DNA of 64,000 nt from Comamonas testosteroni TK102 (GTDB lineage: Bacteria > Pseudomonadota > Gammaproteobacteria > Burkholderiales > Burkholderiaceae_C), in assembly GCF_000739375.1 (NCBI RefSeq), contig NZ_CP006704.1, positions 2,108,001-2,172,000 on the forward strand. Reading direction: 5' to 3'. A program made the translations under genes and the position numbers. Positions 18,115 through 26,721 of the stretch are shown here, piece by piece; position 1 is the stretch's first letter, and each line of letters opens with the position of its first letter. The notes below the pieces were generated by a model. That model was not told where the DNA came from. It saw nothing but the letters and a program-made list of their open reading frames with translations, and ran no database searches.

Positions 18115-19434
18115 ATGACTATTGACCGACTTCCATCCCTGACAACCTGGGCGGCAGGGCCGCGCGCTTCCCGTAGAGCCATGCTGGCAACGCTAGCCGC
18201 CACGCCGGCCCTTCCGGCACTGGCCCAGTTCAGGGTTGAGGTAACAGGCGTGGGCCTGACACAGCTGCCGATCGCAATCGCCCCGTTCAAGGGGGAAGGT
18301 TCGGCCCCGCAGAAGATTTCCGCCATCATCCAGTCCGACCTGGAGCGCAGTGGCCAGTTCCGCGGCGTGGACGCTTCCGGCGTCGCGCTGGACGAGACCT
18401 CGCGCCCCGACGTGGCGCAGTGGCGCCAGAAGGGTGCCGATTCGCTGGCCACCGGCAGCATCACCCGCCTGGCCGATGGCCGCTGGGATGTGCGCTTCCG
18501 CCTGTGGGATGTGGTCAAGGGCCAGGATCTGGGCGGCCAGGGCTTTGCCGTGACCACCGGCGATCTGCGTCTGGTGGCGCACCGCATTGCCGACTACATC
18601 TATGAAAAGCTCACGGGCGAAAAAGGCATTTTCTCCACCCGCATTGCCTATGTGACCAAGGCCGGCGCCCAATACCGCCTGTGGATTGCCGATGCCGACG
18701 GCGAGAATGCCCAATCGGCGCTGTCCAGCCCCGAGCCCATCATTTCCCCCGCCTGGGCACCCAACGGCACCCAGCTGGCCTATGTGTCCTTCGAGTCACG
18801 CAAGCCCGTGGTCTATGTGCACGATGTGGCCAGCGGCCACCGTCGTCTGCTGGCCAATTTCCGCGGCTCCAACAGCGCTCCTGCCTGGTCGCCCGACGGC
18901 AGCCGTCTGGCCGTGACGCTGAGCCGCGACGGTGGCTCGCAGCTGTATCTGCTCAGCGCTCAGGGCGGCGAGCCGCGCCGCCTCATGCAAAGCAGTGGCA
19001 TCGATACCGAGCCCTGCTTCTCCAGCGACGGTCGCACCATCTATTTCGTCAGCGACCGTGGCGGCGCCCCTCAGGTTTACAAGGTTTCGTCCTCGGGCGG
19101 CAGTGCCGAGCGCGTGACCTTCAGCGGCACCTACAACATCTCGCCCGCCATCAGCCCCGACGGCAAGTGGCTGGCCTATGTCTCCCGCGTGGGCGGTGGC
19201 TTCAAGCTCCAGGTCATGGATCTGGCGACAGGCACCGTGAACTCCGTCACGGACACCACGGCGGACGAAAGCCCGAGTTTTGCGCCCAACAGCCGTCTGA
19301 TTGTTTACGCCACCATTCAGGGAGGCCGTGAAGCGCTCATGACCACCACGCTGGACGGCAAGATCAAGGCGCGTCTGGCAGGTCCAAGTGGAGACATACG
19401 TGAACCCGACTGGGGCCCGTTCCAGAAACACTGA
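18115..19434 (+). CDS. tolB: Tol-Pal system beta-propeller protein TolB
   Basis: The 439-residue periplasmic protein has an export signal (basic PRASRRAML, Ala/Leu core, cut near ALAQ), an N-terminal alpha/beta domain and a C-terminal six-bladed propeller of PDGS/PDGK blades ([20 protein letters not shown]). It binds Pal and helps keep the outer membrane attached during division. The twin-Arg before the core could allow Tat, but Sec is normal for TolB. It heads the tolB-pal-cpoB cluster; tolQRA are not in the window. Confidence 0.94.
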   Translation: MTIDRLPSLTTWAAGPRASRRAMLATLAATPALPALAQFRVEVTGVGLTQLPIAIAPFKGEGSAPQKISAIIQSDLERSGQFRGVDASGVALDETSRPDVAQWRQKGADSLATGSITRLADGRWDVRFRLWDVVKGQDLGGQGFAVTTGDLRLVAHRIADYIYEKLTGEKGIFSTRIAYVTKAGAQYRLWIADADGENAQSALSSPEPIISPAWAPNGTQLAYVSFESRKPVVYVHDVASGHRRLLANFRGSNSAPAWSPDGSRLAVTLSRDGGSQLYLLSAQGGEPRRLMQSSGIDTEPCFSSDGRTIYFVSDRGGAPQVYKVSSSGGSAERVTFSGTYNISPAISPDGKWLAYVSRVGGGFKLQVMDLATGTVNSVTDTTADESPSFAPNSRLIVYATIQGGREALMTTTLDGKIKARLAGPSGDIREPDWGPFQKH

Positions 19435-19501
19435 TCTGAAGTTTGCTTTCCCTCTTTCTTTCTAGTGATGAAGTCCGTTGTGGACTGTTCGGAGAAATCT
19501 C

Positions 19502-20029
19502 ATGTTGACTATCAAACGTCTTTCCCTGGCTTTGGCTGTGACCGCGCTGGTCGCAGGTTGCAGCTCTGGCGTCAAGCTGGACGACAAGCCCGTTGACGGT
19601 TCGCTGTCGAGCCAGGGTGCTGGCACCAGCGGCCAGGGCCAGAGCGGCGTGTCCGGTGTGGACCTGACCGGTTCGGCCGCCTCCAAGGCCGGCCCTCAGG
19701 GCGTCAGCCGCATCGTGTATTTCGACTTTGACAGCTACTCTGTCAAGGCCGATGCACAGCCCCAGATCGAAGCCCATGCCAAGTTCATCAAGGCCAATCC
19801 TGCGGCCAAGGTGCAGCTGGAAGGCCATACCGACGAGCGCGGCGGTCGTGAATACAACCTGGCTCTGGGTCAGAAGCGTGCCGAAGCCGTGCGCCGCTCC
19901 CTGGGTCTGCTGGGTGTCAACGACGCTCAGGTCGAAGCGGTGAGCTACGGCAAGGAAAAGCCTGCTGCCGAAGGCCATAGCGAAGACGCTTACGCCCAGA
20001 ACCGTCGCGTTGAAATCAACTACCGTTAA
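19502..20029 (+). CDS. pal: Peptidoglycan-associated lipoprotein Pal
   Basis: The 175-residue lipoprotein has a lipobox LVAGC (Cys20) and a C-terminal OmpA-like peptidoglycan-binding domain (YFDFDSYSVKADAQP, EGHTDERGGREYNLALG, NRRVEINYR). It tethers the outer membrane to peptidoglycan with TolB. ATG 19502 is chosen over 19478 because GGAGAAATCTC precedes it and the lipobox is at the right place. Its TAA overlaps the next ATG (TAATG). Confidence 0.95.
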   Translation: MLTIKRLSLALAVTALVAGCSSGVKLDDKPVDGSLSSQGAGTSGQGQSGVSGVDLTGSAASKAGPQGVSRIVYFDFDSYSVKADAQPQIEAHAKFIKANPAAKVQLEGHTDERGGREYNLALGQKRAEAVRRSLGLLGVNDAQVEAVSYGKEKPAAEGHSEDAYAQNRRVEINYR

Positions 20030-20790
20030 TGATGAAGCAGGCCTTGTTGACTCTCCGTCACGCAACGCTGCCGCGCCTGGTGGTGGCCGGCCTGCTGGCC
20101 GGCTCTGCCATCAGCGCCCATGCAGCCCTGTTTGGTGATGACGAGGCGCGCCGCGCCATCATCGAACTGCGCCAGCGCGTTGACAGCCTGCAGCAATCGC
20201 AGGAGCAAACCCGTCGCAGCCTGCTGGATCTGCAGTCGCAGATCGAGTCGCTCAAGTCCGACCAGGCCAAGCTGCGTGGTCAGAACGAGCAGCTGACACG
20301 CGACGCTGCCGAGTTGCAGCGCGGTCAGAAAGATCTGGCCAAGGGCTTTGACGAGCGTCTGCGCCAGTTCGAACCAGTCAGCGTGACCGTGGACGGTGTG
20401 GAATTCACTGCCGATCGCAACGAGCAACAGGACTTCGAGCAGGCTCTGGGCATGTTCCGTTCGGGCAAGTTCCCCGAGGCTGGTCAGGCGTTTGCCGCTT
20501 TTCTGCGCCAGTGGCCCAAGAGCGGCTATACACCGTCGGTGCGCTTCTGGCTGGGCAACTCGCAGTACGCCACGCGCGACTATAAGAACGCCATTGCCAA
20601 TTTCCGCTCGGTCATGACCACGACTCCCATGCATGCCCGCTCGCCCGAAGCGGCCTTGTCCATCGCCAACTGTCAGGTGGAACTCAAGGACACCAAGGCG
20701 GCGCGCAAGACTCTGGAAGAGCTGCTGCAGGCCTATCCGAACTCGGAAGCCGCAGGGATTGCCAAGTCCAAGCTGGCGACGCTCAAGTAA
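20029..20790 (+). CDS. cpoB: Cell division coordinator CpoB (YbgF)
   Basis: The 253-residue periplasmic protein has a signal peptide (residues 1-32), a coiled coil (about 40-105; many Leu/Gln heptads) that trimerises, and C-terminal TPR repeats (FRSGKFPEAGQAF, YKNAIANFRSV, KAARKTLEELLQAYPNSEAAG). It couples peptidoglycan synthesis to outer-membrane constriction through TolA and PBP1B. Start ATG overlaps the pal stop, and its stop is followed by a terminator at 20818. Confidence 0.94.
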   Translation: MMKQALLTLRHATLPRLVVAGLLAGSAISAHAALFGDDEARRAIIELRQRVDSLQQSQEQTRRSLLDLQSQIESLKSDQAKLRGQNEQLTRDAAELQRGQKDLAKGFDERLRQFEPVSVTVDGVEFTADRNEQQDFEQALGMFRSGKFPEAGQAFAAFLRQWPKSGYTPSVRFWLGNSQYATRDYKNAIANFRSVMTTTPMHARSPEAALSIANCQVELKDTKAARKTLEELLQAYPNSEAAGIAKSKLATLK

Positions 20791-20817
20791 TGGCCGGATA
20801 TTCACAGCCTCAAGCGG

Positions 20818-20847
20818 AAACAGCGCCCCCATACGGCGCTGTTTTTT
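20818..20847 (+). terminator. Rho-independent terminator after cpoB
   Basis: AAACAGCGCC (20818-20827) and GGCGCTGTTT (20835-20844) form a perfect 10-bp stem with a 7-nt loop followed by Ts to 20847. It lies inside the 5' end of the frame read through to tcdA, and so bears on the choice of tcdA start. Confidence 0.85.
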
Positions 20848-20849
20848 CT

Positions 20850-21614
20850 ATGGAAGAAGCAGATGTGCAGCGCCGCTTTGGCGGTTTGGAGCGCCTTTAC
20901 GGCGTACCGGGCGCAGCCCGGATTCGTGCCGCCCATGTGGTGGTGGTCGGTGTCGGCGGAGTCGGCTCGTGGACGGCCGAGGCCCTGGCGCGCAGCGGTG
21001 TGAGCCGCCTTACCCTGATCGATATGGACCATGTGGCCGAGTCCAATATCAATCGCCAGATCCATGCGCTGACCAGCACGGTGGGTCAGGCCAAGATCGA
21101 AGCCATGCGTGATCGCATCGCCGAGATCAATCCCGCTTGCGTGGTCAATTGCATTGACGAGTTTGTCGACCCTGACAACTGGCAGCAACTCTTGCCGGTC
21201 GATGCCGATGCGGTGATCGATGCCTGCGATCAGATCAAGGCCAAGGCCGAAATGGCTGCGCACGCGCGCAAGACCCGGCAGTGCTTCATTTCCGTCGGCG
21301 CTGCGGGCGGAAAGCGCATGGCCCATCTGGTGGATATTGCCGACCTTGTTGCGACGACTCATGATCCGCTTCTGTCGCAGCTGCGGTACCGGCTGCGCAA
21401 GCAGCATGGCGCCCCCAAGGATGGCAAGCGCATGGGCGTGACCTGCGTGTTCAGCCGGGAGGCGGTAGCTCCTCCCGATGCATCTTGCTCCATCGAGGGC
21501 GGTGATGGCAGCCTCAACTGCCATGGCTACGGCTCGGTCGTGGCCGTGACGGCAACCTTTGGTCAGTGCGCTGCAGGCTGGGTGCTCGATCAATTGGCCC
21601 GGCAGTCGAACTAA
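20850..21614 (+). CDS. tcdA: tRNA threonylcarbamoyladenosine dehydratase TcdA
   Basis: The 254-residue E1-like enzyme makes the cyclic form of t6A in tRNA position 37. The ATP-binding GxGxxG is VVGVGGVGSW, followed by DMDHVAESNINRQ (substrate/ATP Asp, Arg) and a late CNCHGYGS-like segment (SLNCHGYGS). ATG 20850 is chosen because the cpoB terminator immediately precedes it; an alternative start at ATG 20790 (overlapping the cpoB stop) would put the terminator hairpin in the coding sequence. Neither start has a good ribosome site, so this stays open. Confidence 0.9.
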   Translation: MEEADVQRRFGGLERLYGVPGAARIRAAHVVVVGVGGVGSWTAEALARSGVSRLTLIDMDHVAESNINRQIHALTSTVGQAKIEAMRDRIAEINPACVVNCIDEFVDPDNWQQLLPVDADAVIDACDQIKAKAEMAAHARKTRQCFISVGAAGGKRMAHLVDIADLVATTHDPLLSQLRYRLRKQHGAPKDGKRMGVTCVFSREAVAPPDASCSIEGGDGSLNCHGYGSVVAVTATFGQCAAGWVLDQLARQSN

Positions 21615-21721
21615 CCGCGAACTGATCCAACTAATTCGCGTTTTCGGCAGCGGGCCTGGAAAAATAGATTACAATAACGTTATTCCACTGATTAGGCAAC
21701 TACTGCTTTTGAGGTGTGGCA

Positions 21722-21797
21722 GGGTCTTTAGCTCAGTCGGTAGAGCAGCGGACTTTTAATCCGTTGGTCGCGAGTTCGAATCTCGCAGGACCCACCA
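21722..21797 (+). tRNA. tRNA-Lys (TTT)
   Basis: A complete 76-nt cloverleaf: acceptor GGGTCTT pairs with AGGACCC, D arm GCTC...GAGC, anticodon loop CTTTTAA with anticodon TTT at 21755-21757, T arm GCGAG-TTCGAAT-CTCGC, and encoded CCA. It is followed by a terminator and then by an integration scar (a decayed second copy at 26481). Confidence 0.95.
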
Positions 21798-21805
21798 AAG
21801 ATAGC

Positions 21806-21838
21806 AAGGCCCCGTAGCAATACGGGGCCTTTTCTTTT
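21806..21838 (+). terminator. Terminator after tRNA-Lys
   Basis: AAGGCCCCGTA-GCAA-TACGGGGCCTT forms a perfect 11-bp hairpin with a tetraloop, followed by TTTCTTTT. It lies on the element side of the tRNA and differs from the terminator after the decayed copy. Confidence 0.88.
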
Positions 21839-21839
21839 G

Positions 21840-22711
21840 CTATCAATTAGGCAGCAAGAGCCAGATTCAAGCTGCTTTTTCTTGGCATGTGTGCGGACGA
21901 AGCAGCGCCTTGCAGGAGCTGCGCAGTCAATGGGCTACGGCGGATGGAGTCCAATGCCAATCAGCATTGGTATCTGGGCTCACTGCTTTTTCGAGTCCAA
22001 GGACTTTGTTCCTCAGTGTGGTGCCGGCTTTGGGGAGTGGCCTGCAGTACTTCCACTCGGGATCATTGAAGCGGGGGAGTAGGCCCAAGCTTGCAGTGTG
22101 CGTCGCCATTTGTTCATTCCCCAAAGCGGGCTCCCGCTTGTTTCGGCGGTGACAGGGTTTGTGCTGCCGTTCGGGCCGGATCTGCTGCTACGGGGTTTTA
22201 CTTCTTCCGCGGTAGTTCAGGTCGGTGGCCGAGTAGTTCTCGCGCTTGCGCCAGTCCATCTGAATCGGGCCGGCATGGTTGGCAGGATAGGTGATGCGCT
22301 CTTTTTCGCGATTGAGTTCCCACTGCTTTGCATCCACGATGTGATGGACGGTGGACTCTTTGGATTTACTCATGGGGCAGGCGGCCTTCAATCAAGTTGC
22401 TGAACCAAAAGACGACGGTACAGCTGCCGCGATGGCGCGTCCAGTGAATTCGCAGGGTGGCCAATGGTTCGCTTGAATTGCGTTGGAATCACGACTACAT
22501 CAAGTATTTTTAGGGTAGATGTGGATAGTTGCAGCAGGAGACATATGTTCGCCTGTGCGTCTTTGGGGCAAAGTGGCGGCGGCCTTTGCTCGCCCGTCAA
22601 AGCTGCCCCCAGCTGTCTTGCACCCTGGCTTCCCAGAACGATAAAAGCCCGCTTTGCAGGGCGGGCAGGAGCATGAATGGTTGAATGAGGCTTTCAACTT
22701 CAGGAACAAGC
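21840..22711. other. Region with no secure gene (element remnant)
   Basis: Several overlapping frames of 60-100 codons exist on both strands but none has a clear family or consistent ribosome site, apart from a weak candidate on the minus strand at 22188-22373. It is best read as decayed mobile DNA. Confidence 0.4.
22188..22373 (-). CDS. Small hypothetical protein (61 residues)
   Basis: From ATG 22373 the frame gives a charged product: MSKSKESTVHHIVDAKQWEL then NREKERITYPANHAG, with DWRKRENYSATDLNYRG near the end. The mixed charged/aromatic composition looks more protein-like than the plus-strand frames over the same bases. No family is recognised, and the ribosome site is weak. It may be a remnant of a larger gene. 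Confidence 0.25.
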   Translation of the reverse strand: MSKSKESTVHHIVDAKQWELNREKERITYPANHAGPIQMDWRKRENYSATDLNYRGRSKTP

Positions 22712-23260
22712 ATGCGTTTTTCGAGAAGTTCGTCGATTCGTTGTGCTGCTTTGACGGCGGTTGCGGCGGGAGTTGCCGCTGCATTCTGGGGTTGCGCAGT
22801 CTCGGTCCCTCAAGGCGTGCAGCCTGTGAGTGGCTTCGATGTCACGCGCTATAAGGGCACCTGGTACGAGCTTGCGCGGATAGAGCACCGTTTTGAAAAA
22901 GGACTCAGCCAGGTCTCCGCGCAATACAGTCTGAACGAAGATGGGACCGTGACCGTCATCAACCGGGGCTATGACCCTGCGAAGCAGGAATGGCGGCAGG
23001 CCCGGGGCAGGGCGCGCTTTCTGGGCCGCCCTGATGTGGCAGCACTCAAGGTTTCCTTCTTTGGTCCTTTTTATGGCGGCTACAACGTGGTGAGTCTGGA
23101 TGACGAATATCAGACGGCCCTGGTGATAGGCGACAGCCTGGATTATTTCTGGCTGCTGTCGCGCAGCAAGACCATTCCCGAGCAGCAGTTCAGGCGCCTG
23201 CTTGAAAAAGCCAGCTCACTTGGGGTCGACCTGAGCCGCGTGCAGGTGGTCGCTCAGTAG
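22712..23260 (+). CDS. blc: Outer-membrane lipoprotein lipocalin (Blc-like)
   Basis: The 182-residue lipoprotein starts at ATG 22712 behind AGGAAC and has a signal ending in WGC (Cys28). The lipocalin signature YKGTWYELARIEHRFEKGL is followed by the beta-barrel segments NRGYDPAKQEW, KVSFFGPFYGGYNVV and YFWLLSRSK. Blc proteins bind fatty acids or lysophospholipids at the outer membrane, often under stress. It sits inside the tRNA-Lys element remnant and looks intact, so it may be a retained cargo gene. Confidence 0.88.
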   Translation: MRFSRSSSIRCAALTAVAAGVAAAFWGCAVSVPQGVQPVSGFDVTRYKGTWYELARIEHRFEKGLSQVSAQYSLNEDGTVTVINRGYDPAKQEWRQARGRARFLGRPDVAALKVSFFGPFYGGYNVVSLDDEYQTALVIGDSLDYFWLLSRSKTIPEQQFRRLLEKASSLGVDLSRVQVVAQ

Positions 23261-24003
23261 TGCTCTCATACGCAAAGTCATCTGCAAAGCAGCAGAGCGC
23301 TCAGAAAGTTCTGTCATGGACGGGCTGGAGTGACCAGGGCAGGGGGTGCCATATGCGCGCTCACTGCGGCAGGTAAGGCCTTACGAGGTCCCAGTGGGAC
23401 AACTCAGTGCAGCATCGAGTGGTTGAGTGCGAGACATGCTGCTCTGACGCTGATCGTGGTGGCACCGGGAAAGCGTTTCATTGCGTCTTCAAGAGCGGCG
23501 CACGTGCTGGGGAAGAGCGCCGTGTAATAGGCTCCCGCCACTTTGATGATGCACCGTCTCATTGATCTCTCCTCGAACCCAAACAGTAATTAACTGGATA
23601 TCGGGCTATTTGTATCAAACTGAAACATAATTTTGTAAAGTCCGTCGACCTTGATGCAGTCATTGGTTCGGCCCAGACTTTTATCCGCAGATGCATCATG
23701 CGGAGCCGGACGTGGCTCCAGTTCGATTGCTGTCCGTTGGCGCTGTGATGGAGAGGTCTGTAGACGGGCGTTTGGCCGATGCCACGTGACAGGGCGATCA
23801 GGCCCGGTTTGGCGGAAAAGCGTGGTTGCAGCGGCGGCTGAAATCGAGGCAGATTGCGGAACCTACTGGGTTGATTGACATTTTTTCCACGCTCGCTGCT
23901 GAGAAACTGGCTGCGCATCGAGGCTTATCGCTTCACATTGAATGCTGTTTTGTATTAAAAAGTGACAAAAGTCATGTGAGTCGACTGTATGTAAGAGGGG
24001 GGC
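23261..24003. other. Region with no secure gene (element remnant)
   Basis: Frames of 60-120 codons lie on both strands, the longest on the minus strand at 23559-23918, without family or ribosome site. The base composition falls toward AT at 23570-23640. No repeat or hairpin that I can support is present. Confidence 0.4.
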
Positions 24004-25239
24004 ATGCAGATGAACGATCTGGAGCTTGAAGGAAATCGCCATCTCAATCACTTGATGAGATCAGGTGTGTGTGCCGAAGGTGTTGATCGCATACTTCGTG
24101 CGGTTCGCAAGCACCTTGGAATGGATATCGCCTTTGTCTCGCACTTCGGAGCCGCTGATCGGGTGCTCAAGCATTTGGACAGTGTTTCGGGTGGACCGCT
24201 TTATCAAGGTCAGAGCATTCCCATGCAGGAGGGATATTGCCTGAAGGTGGTCCACGGCGAGTTGCCCGAATGCATTCCGGACACCAGTCGGGTGCCGGCT
24301 GCTCAGCAGATTTCCGCAACCCATGCCATTCCAATCGGCTCCCATCTGAGTGTTCCCGTCCGGCTCACGGACGGGCATGTCTACGGTACGCTTTGCTGCT
24401 TCAGCTTTCTCCCGAATCCCACGCTGGGCGAGCGTGACATGCAGTTGCTGCGGGCATTCGCCGAGATCCTGGCTGACCGCATCGAAGAGCAGGCCGCAGA
24501 GGAGCGGATCAAGGCACAGCTGGTTGGCGAAGTGCGTTCCGCTTTGGCGCACGGCGATCCGAGAATGGTGTTCCAGCCGATCTGCAGTCTGCGCGACAAG
24601 GCCATCTGCGGCTTTGAGAGCCTTTCGCGTTTTGATGTCGAGCCCAGACATGCGCCGGATTACTGGTTCGACGTGGCAGACAAGGCAGGGCTCGGCGTTG
24701 ATCTGGAGTTGTGCGCGATTGCCAAGGCACTTCCTGCGCTGCAGCGACTGCCTGCCAGCAGCAGCGTCAGTGTCAACTGCTCGCCACAATTGCTGCTGAG
24801 CAGCAAGTTCCACCAACTGCTGGATGGCATCGATGATCTCTCCCGCCTGGTCCTGGAGATTACCGAGCATGCAGCGGTCAAGGATTACAAGGCACTTGCC
24901 GTTGGACTGGAGCCCTATCGTCGCCGGGGCGCGAAACTGGCGGTTGATGATGCCGGCGCGGGCTATTCCAGCATGCGGCACATCCTCAATCTTGAGCCGG
25001 AAATCATCAAGCTGGATATGAGTCTTACCCACTCGATCGACACCGACGAGAAGCGGCGTGCGCTGGCCAGAGGCCTGATCAGCTTCGCGCATGAAATCGG
25101 AAGCCTCGTGATTGCCGAGGGCGTGGAGCGACCTGAAGAGCTGGAAATGCTACAGAGGCTTGGGGTGGATTGTGCTCAAGGGTATCTGCTTTCCAGGCCG
25201 CTTGAGATTGAGGCAGCGGCTGTGTTTTCACTGCACTGA
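24004..25239 (+). CDS. GAF-EAL protein, cyclic-di-GMP phosphodiesterase
   Basis: The 411-residue cytoplasmic protein has an N-terminal GAF domain (about 20-165) and a C-terminal EAL domain (about 175-405). The EAL motif is ESL (205-207), and the residues that hold metal and substrate look present: Glu205, Asn258 (VNCS), Glu285 (LEITE), Asp315-Asp316 (DDAGAGYSS), Lys336 and Glu372 (AEGVE), Gln392. It should therefore be an active phosphodiesterase controlled by a small ligand or redox state. Start ATG 24004 follows a GAGGGGGG run. It is the largest intact gene in the tRNA-Lys element remnant. Confidence 0.88.
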   Translation: MQMNDLELEGNRHLNHLMRSGVCAEGVDRILRAVRKHLGMDIAFVSHFGAADRVLKHLDSVSGGPLYQGQSIPMQEGYCLKVVHGELPECIPDTSRVPAAQQISATHAIPIGSHLSVPVRLTDGHVYGTLCCFSFLPNPTLGERDMQLLRAFAEILADRIEEQAAEERIKAQLVGEVRSALAHGDPRMVFQPICSLRDKAICGFESLSRFDVEPRHAPDYWFDVADKAGLGVDLELCAIAKALPALQRLPASSSVSVNCSPQLLLSSKFHQLLDGIDDLSRLVLEITEHAAVKDYKALAVGLEPYRRRGAKLAVDDAGAGYSSMRHILNLEPEIIKLDMSLTHSIDTDEKRRALARGLISFAHEIGSLVIAEGVERPEELEMLQRLGVDCAQGYLLSRPLEIEAAAVFSLH

Positions 25240-25503
25240 CAGGCAGCGGCGGCGGCATCGACTGCCACACCGTCTGAGTGCCGATGAACTTGCCAGTGGC
25301 TTGCTGGATCAGCTGGCCCAGTGCACCGGCATTGAGCCATATCGACCCCGCCTCATGCTCCTCTTGGCGAGGCCAGGGGAGTTTCGGAGCCCTGGTGCGA
25401 CGAAGCCGACCTGGCCTGCAACAGGGCTAGCGTAAACATCTATTCAGCGTTATCAGCTGGTGCACTCATACTGTTAAAAAGTGTAAATCACAGGGGTGCA
25501 ACT
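25240..25503. other. Intergenic region after GAF-EAL gene
   Basis: About 260 nt with only broken frames. I see no promoter, hairpin or repeat that can be supported. Confidence 0.35.
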
Positions 25504-25608
25504 ATGAAATGGCTGCTTGTCAGTTTCGCGTTCGTGGCGCTCACACTCTGTATGAGTTTTTTTGCATCAATCGTGGACGATCTGAGGAAGGCCAGCGACC
25601 AGAATTGA
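25504..25608 (+). CDS. Small single-span membrane protein (34 residues)
   Basis: ATG 25504 follows an AGGGG element at about 9 nt. The product MKWLLVSFAFVALTLCMSFF continues ASIVDDLRKASDQN: one hydrophobic helix and a polar acidic/basic tail. No family is recognised. The ribosome site and the clean topology make it a plausible small membrane gene inside the element remnant. Confidence 0.4.
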   Translation: MKWLLVSFAFVALTLCMSFFASIVDDLRKASDQN

Positions 25609-25923
25609 TCGGGAGGCTGTTTTTGACAGCTCCCATGCAAAAGCATTTCTATCGGTCGACCGTGACCATCGCATTCATGGTGTTGGGTCAATGTCCATAG
25701 GTGCTCCCGCTATCGCATTGGGTTTTCCAAAGGTGTCTTGATTCTCTGACAGCCGTTTGATGAGGCCGAGGTGAACGTTGTGGAGGGACTTGCAGCGCGT
25801 CTGAGTAGGCTGCTGTGACGGGCATGGCGGGGCAGGACCTTCGACCCGCAGCCGACAGTTGACCCCTGTAAATGCGTTCGACTATGCTTGTTGCATTTGG
25901 TCACATTGCATGGGGAGGGCGCT
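25609..25923. other. Intergenic region, element remnant
   Basis: About 315 nt of low coding potential between two small frames. No feature can be supported. Confidence 0.35.
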
Positions 25924-26256
25924 TTGCCAAGCATTGAAGTTTTCGAAAAACTCACTGGCCGCAAATTTTCCAATGCGGAACTCTTGCACACCAAAGTGCT
26001 TGCTTTTCCTGAGGAAGGGAAAAGGAGGGTTGTCTATGGGCTGCTGGCTGAGGCCATAGACATTGACTACTCCCAGAAGTCGCTTTCCGCGCTGAGTGAG
26101 CAAATCAAGCTGGCACTGTGCAATATCGAGCGTGTTGTGCCCAGAGCTTTCGTGGGGCAGAACATTCGTGTGTACGAGGGCGGCAACCACCTGGACATCA
26201 TCAATGATGGTGTGGGGAGTATGGGATGGTTGATTGTGGAGGAGTATTCAATCTGA
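25924..26256 (+). CDS. Hypothetical protein (110 residues)
   Basis: TTG 25924 is preferred because GGGGAGGG lies 4-5 nt upstream; a longer reading from TTG 25888 has none. The product begins with LPSIEVFEKLTGRKF and contains KVLAFPEEGKRRVVYGLLAE and a long alpha-helical ALSEQIKLALCNIERV segment, ending WLIVEEYSI. It looks like a real soluble alpha/beta protein but I recognise no family. It is the last frame before the decayed tRNA copy. Confidence 0.45.
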   Translation: MPSIEVFEKLTGRKFSNAELLHTKVLAFPEEGKRRVVYGLLAEAIDIDYSQKSLSALSEQIKLALCNIERVVPRAFVGQNIRVYEGGNHLDIINDGVGSMGWLIVEEYSI

Positions 26257-26480
26257 TCGGCCAGCGCTTTCGGGAGTCTGAGAGGCCCAGGCTGGAGGGG
26301 CGCAGGTCCTATTTTCAGTCAGCGTGATCCATGCCGCTTTTTCGCCTTCACTTCAGTCGGCGAGCTTTGGGGTCTCGAAGGAATCAGGCCACCACGCCAT
26401 ACCTGAGCTGTGGGGATAAAGACCAGGAGGGCGTGAGCAGCCAGATGCGTAGCTGGTAAAATCCAGCAGTTCACCTGTTT

Positions 26481-26558
26481 GGGTCCGCGTCTATGTTTGA
26501 CGCAGACACGGGCTTTTGATTTGTTGGTACGCGAGTACGCATCTCGCAGGACCCACCA
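26481..26558 (+). pseudogene. Decayed second copy of tRNA-Lys (att scar)
   Basis: The sequence starts GGGTCC and ends ATCTCGCAGGACCCACCA. The 3' half matches the intact tRNA-Lys with few changes (anticodon region GGGCTTTTGATTTG against GGACTTTTAATCCG), while the 5' half is degenerate and the D arm no longer pairs. The right-hand 18 nt are identical to the intact gene. It is followed by a strong terminator, probably the original one. Confidence 0.75.
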
Positions 26559-26564
26559 GAATAC

Positions 26565-26600
26565 AGGCGCTACAGCCATGGAAACTGTAGCGCCTTTTTC
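26565..26600 (+). terminator. Terminator after decayed tRNA copy
   Basis: AGGCGCTACAG (26565-26575) pairs with CTGTAGCGCCT (26585-26595), followed by TTTTC. It likely was the terminator of the tRNA-Lys gene before integration. Confidence 0.85.
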
Positions 26601-26721
26601 GTTTACCGGTTTTCTCATCGTGCGCGCAGCGGGCTCGAGCCACAGAGTCGAGTCTGCTGATCTGGCCTTTGAAATAAAATTGCTGCTTGGCGCGTAGACG
26701 CTGCGCTGCTGGAAAAATCAA

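Larger units (their letters stand above)
21798..26558. mobile_element. Remnant of an element integrated at tRNA-Lys
   Basis: The segment runs from the end of the intact tRNA-Lys to the end of a decayed copy. The last 28 nt of the tRNA (21770-21797) recur at 26531-26558 with 2 mismatches, 18 of them (ATCTCGCAGGACCCACCA) identical, which is the form of att repeats left by integrases that use the 3' end of a tRNA gene. Coding density is low and no integrase is left. It carries a lipocalin gene, a GAF-EAL gene and small unknown frames; the rest appears decayed. Confidence 0.7.

Noticed and set aside
23559..23918. 119-codon minus-strand frame as an IS fragment
   Set aside because: No transposase motif, terminal repeat or ribosome site.
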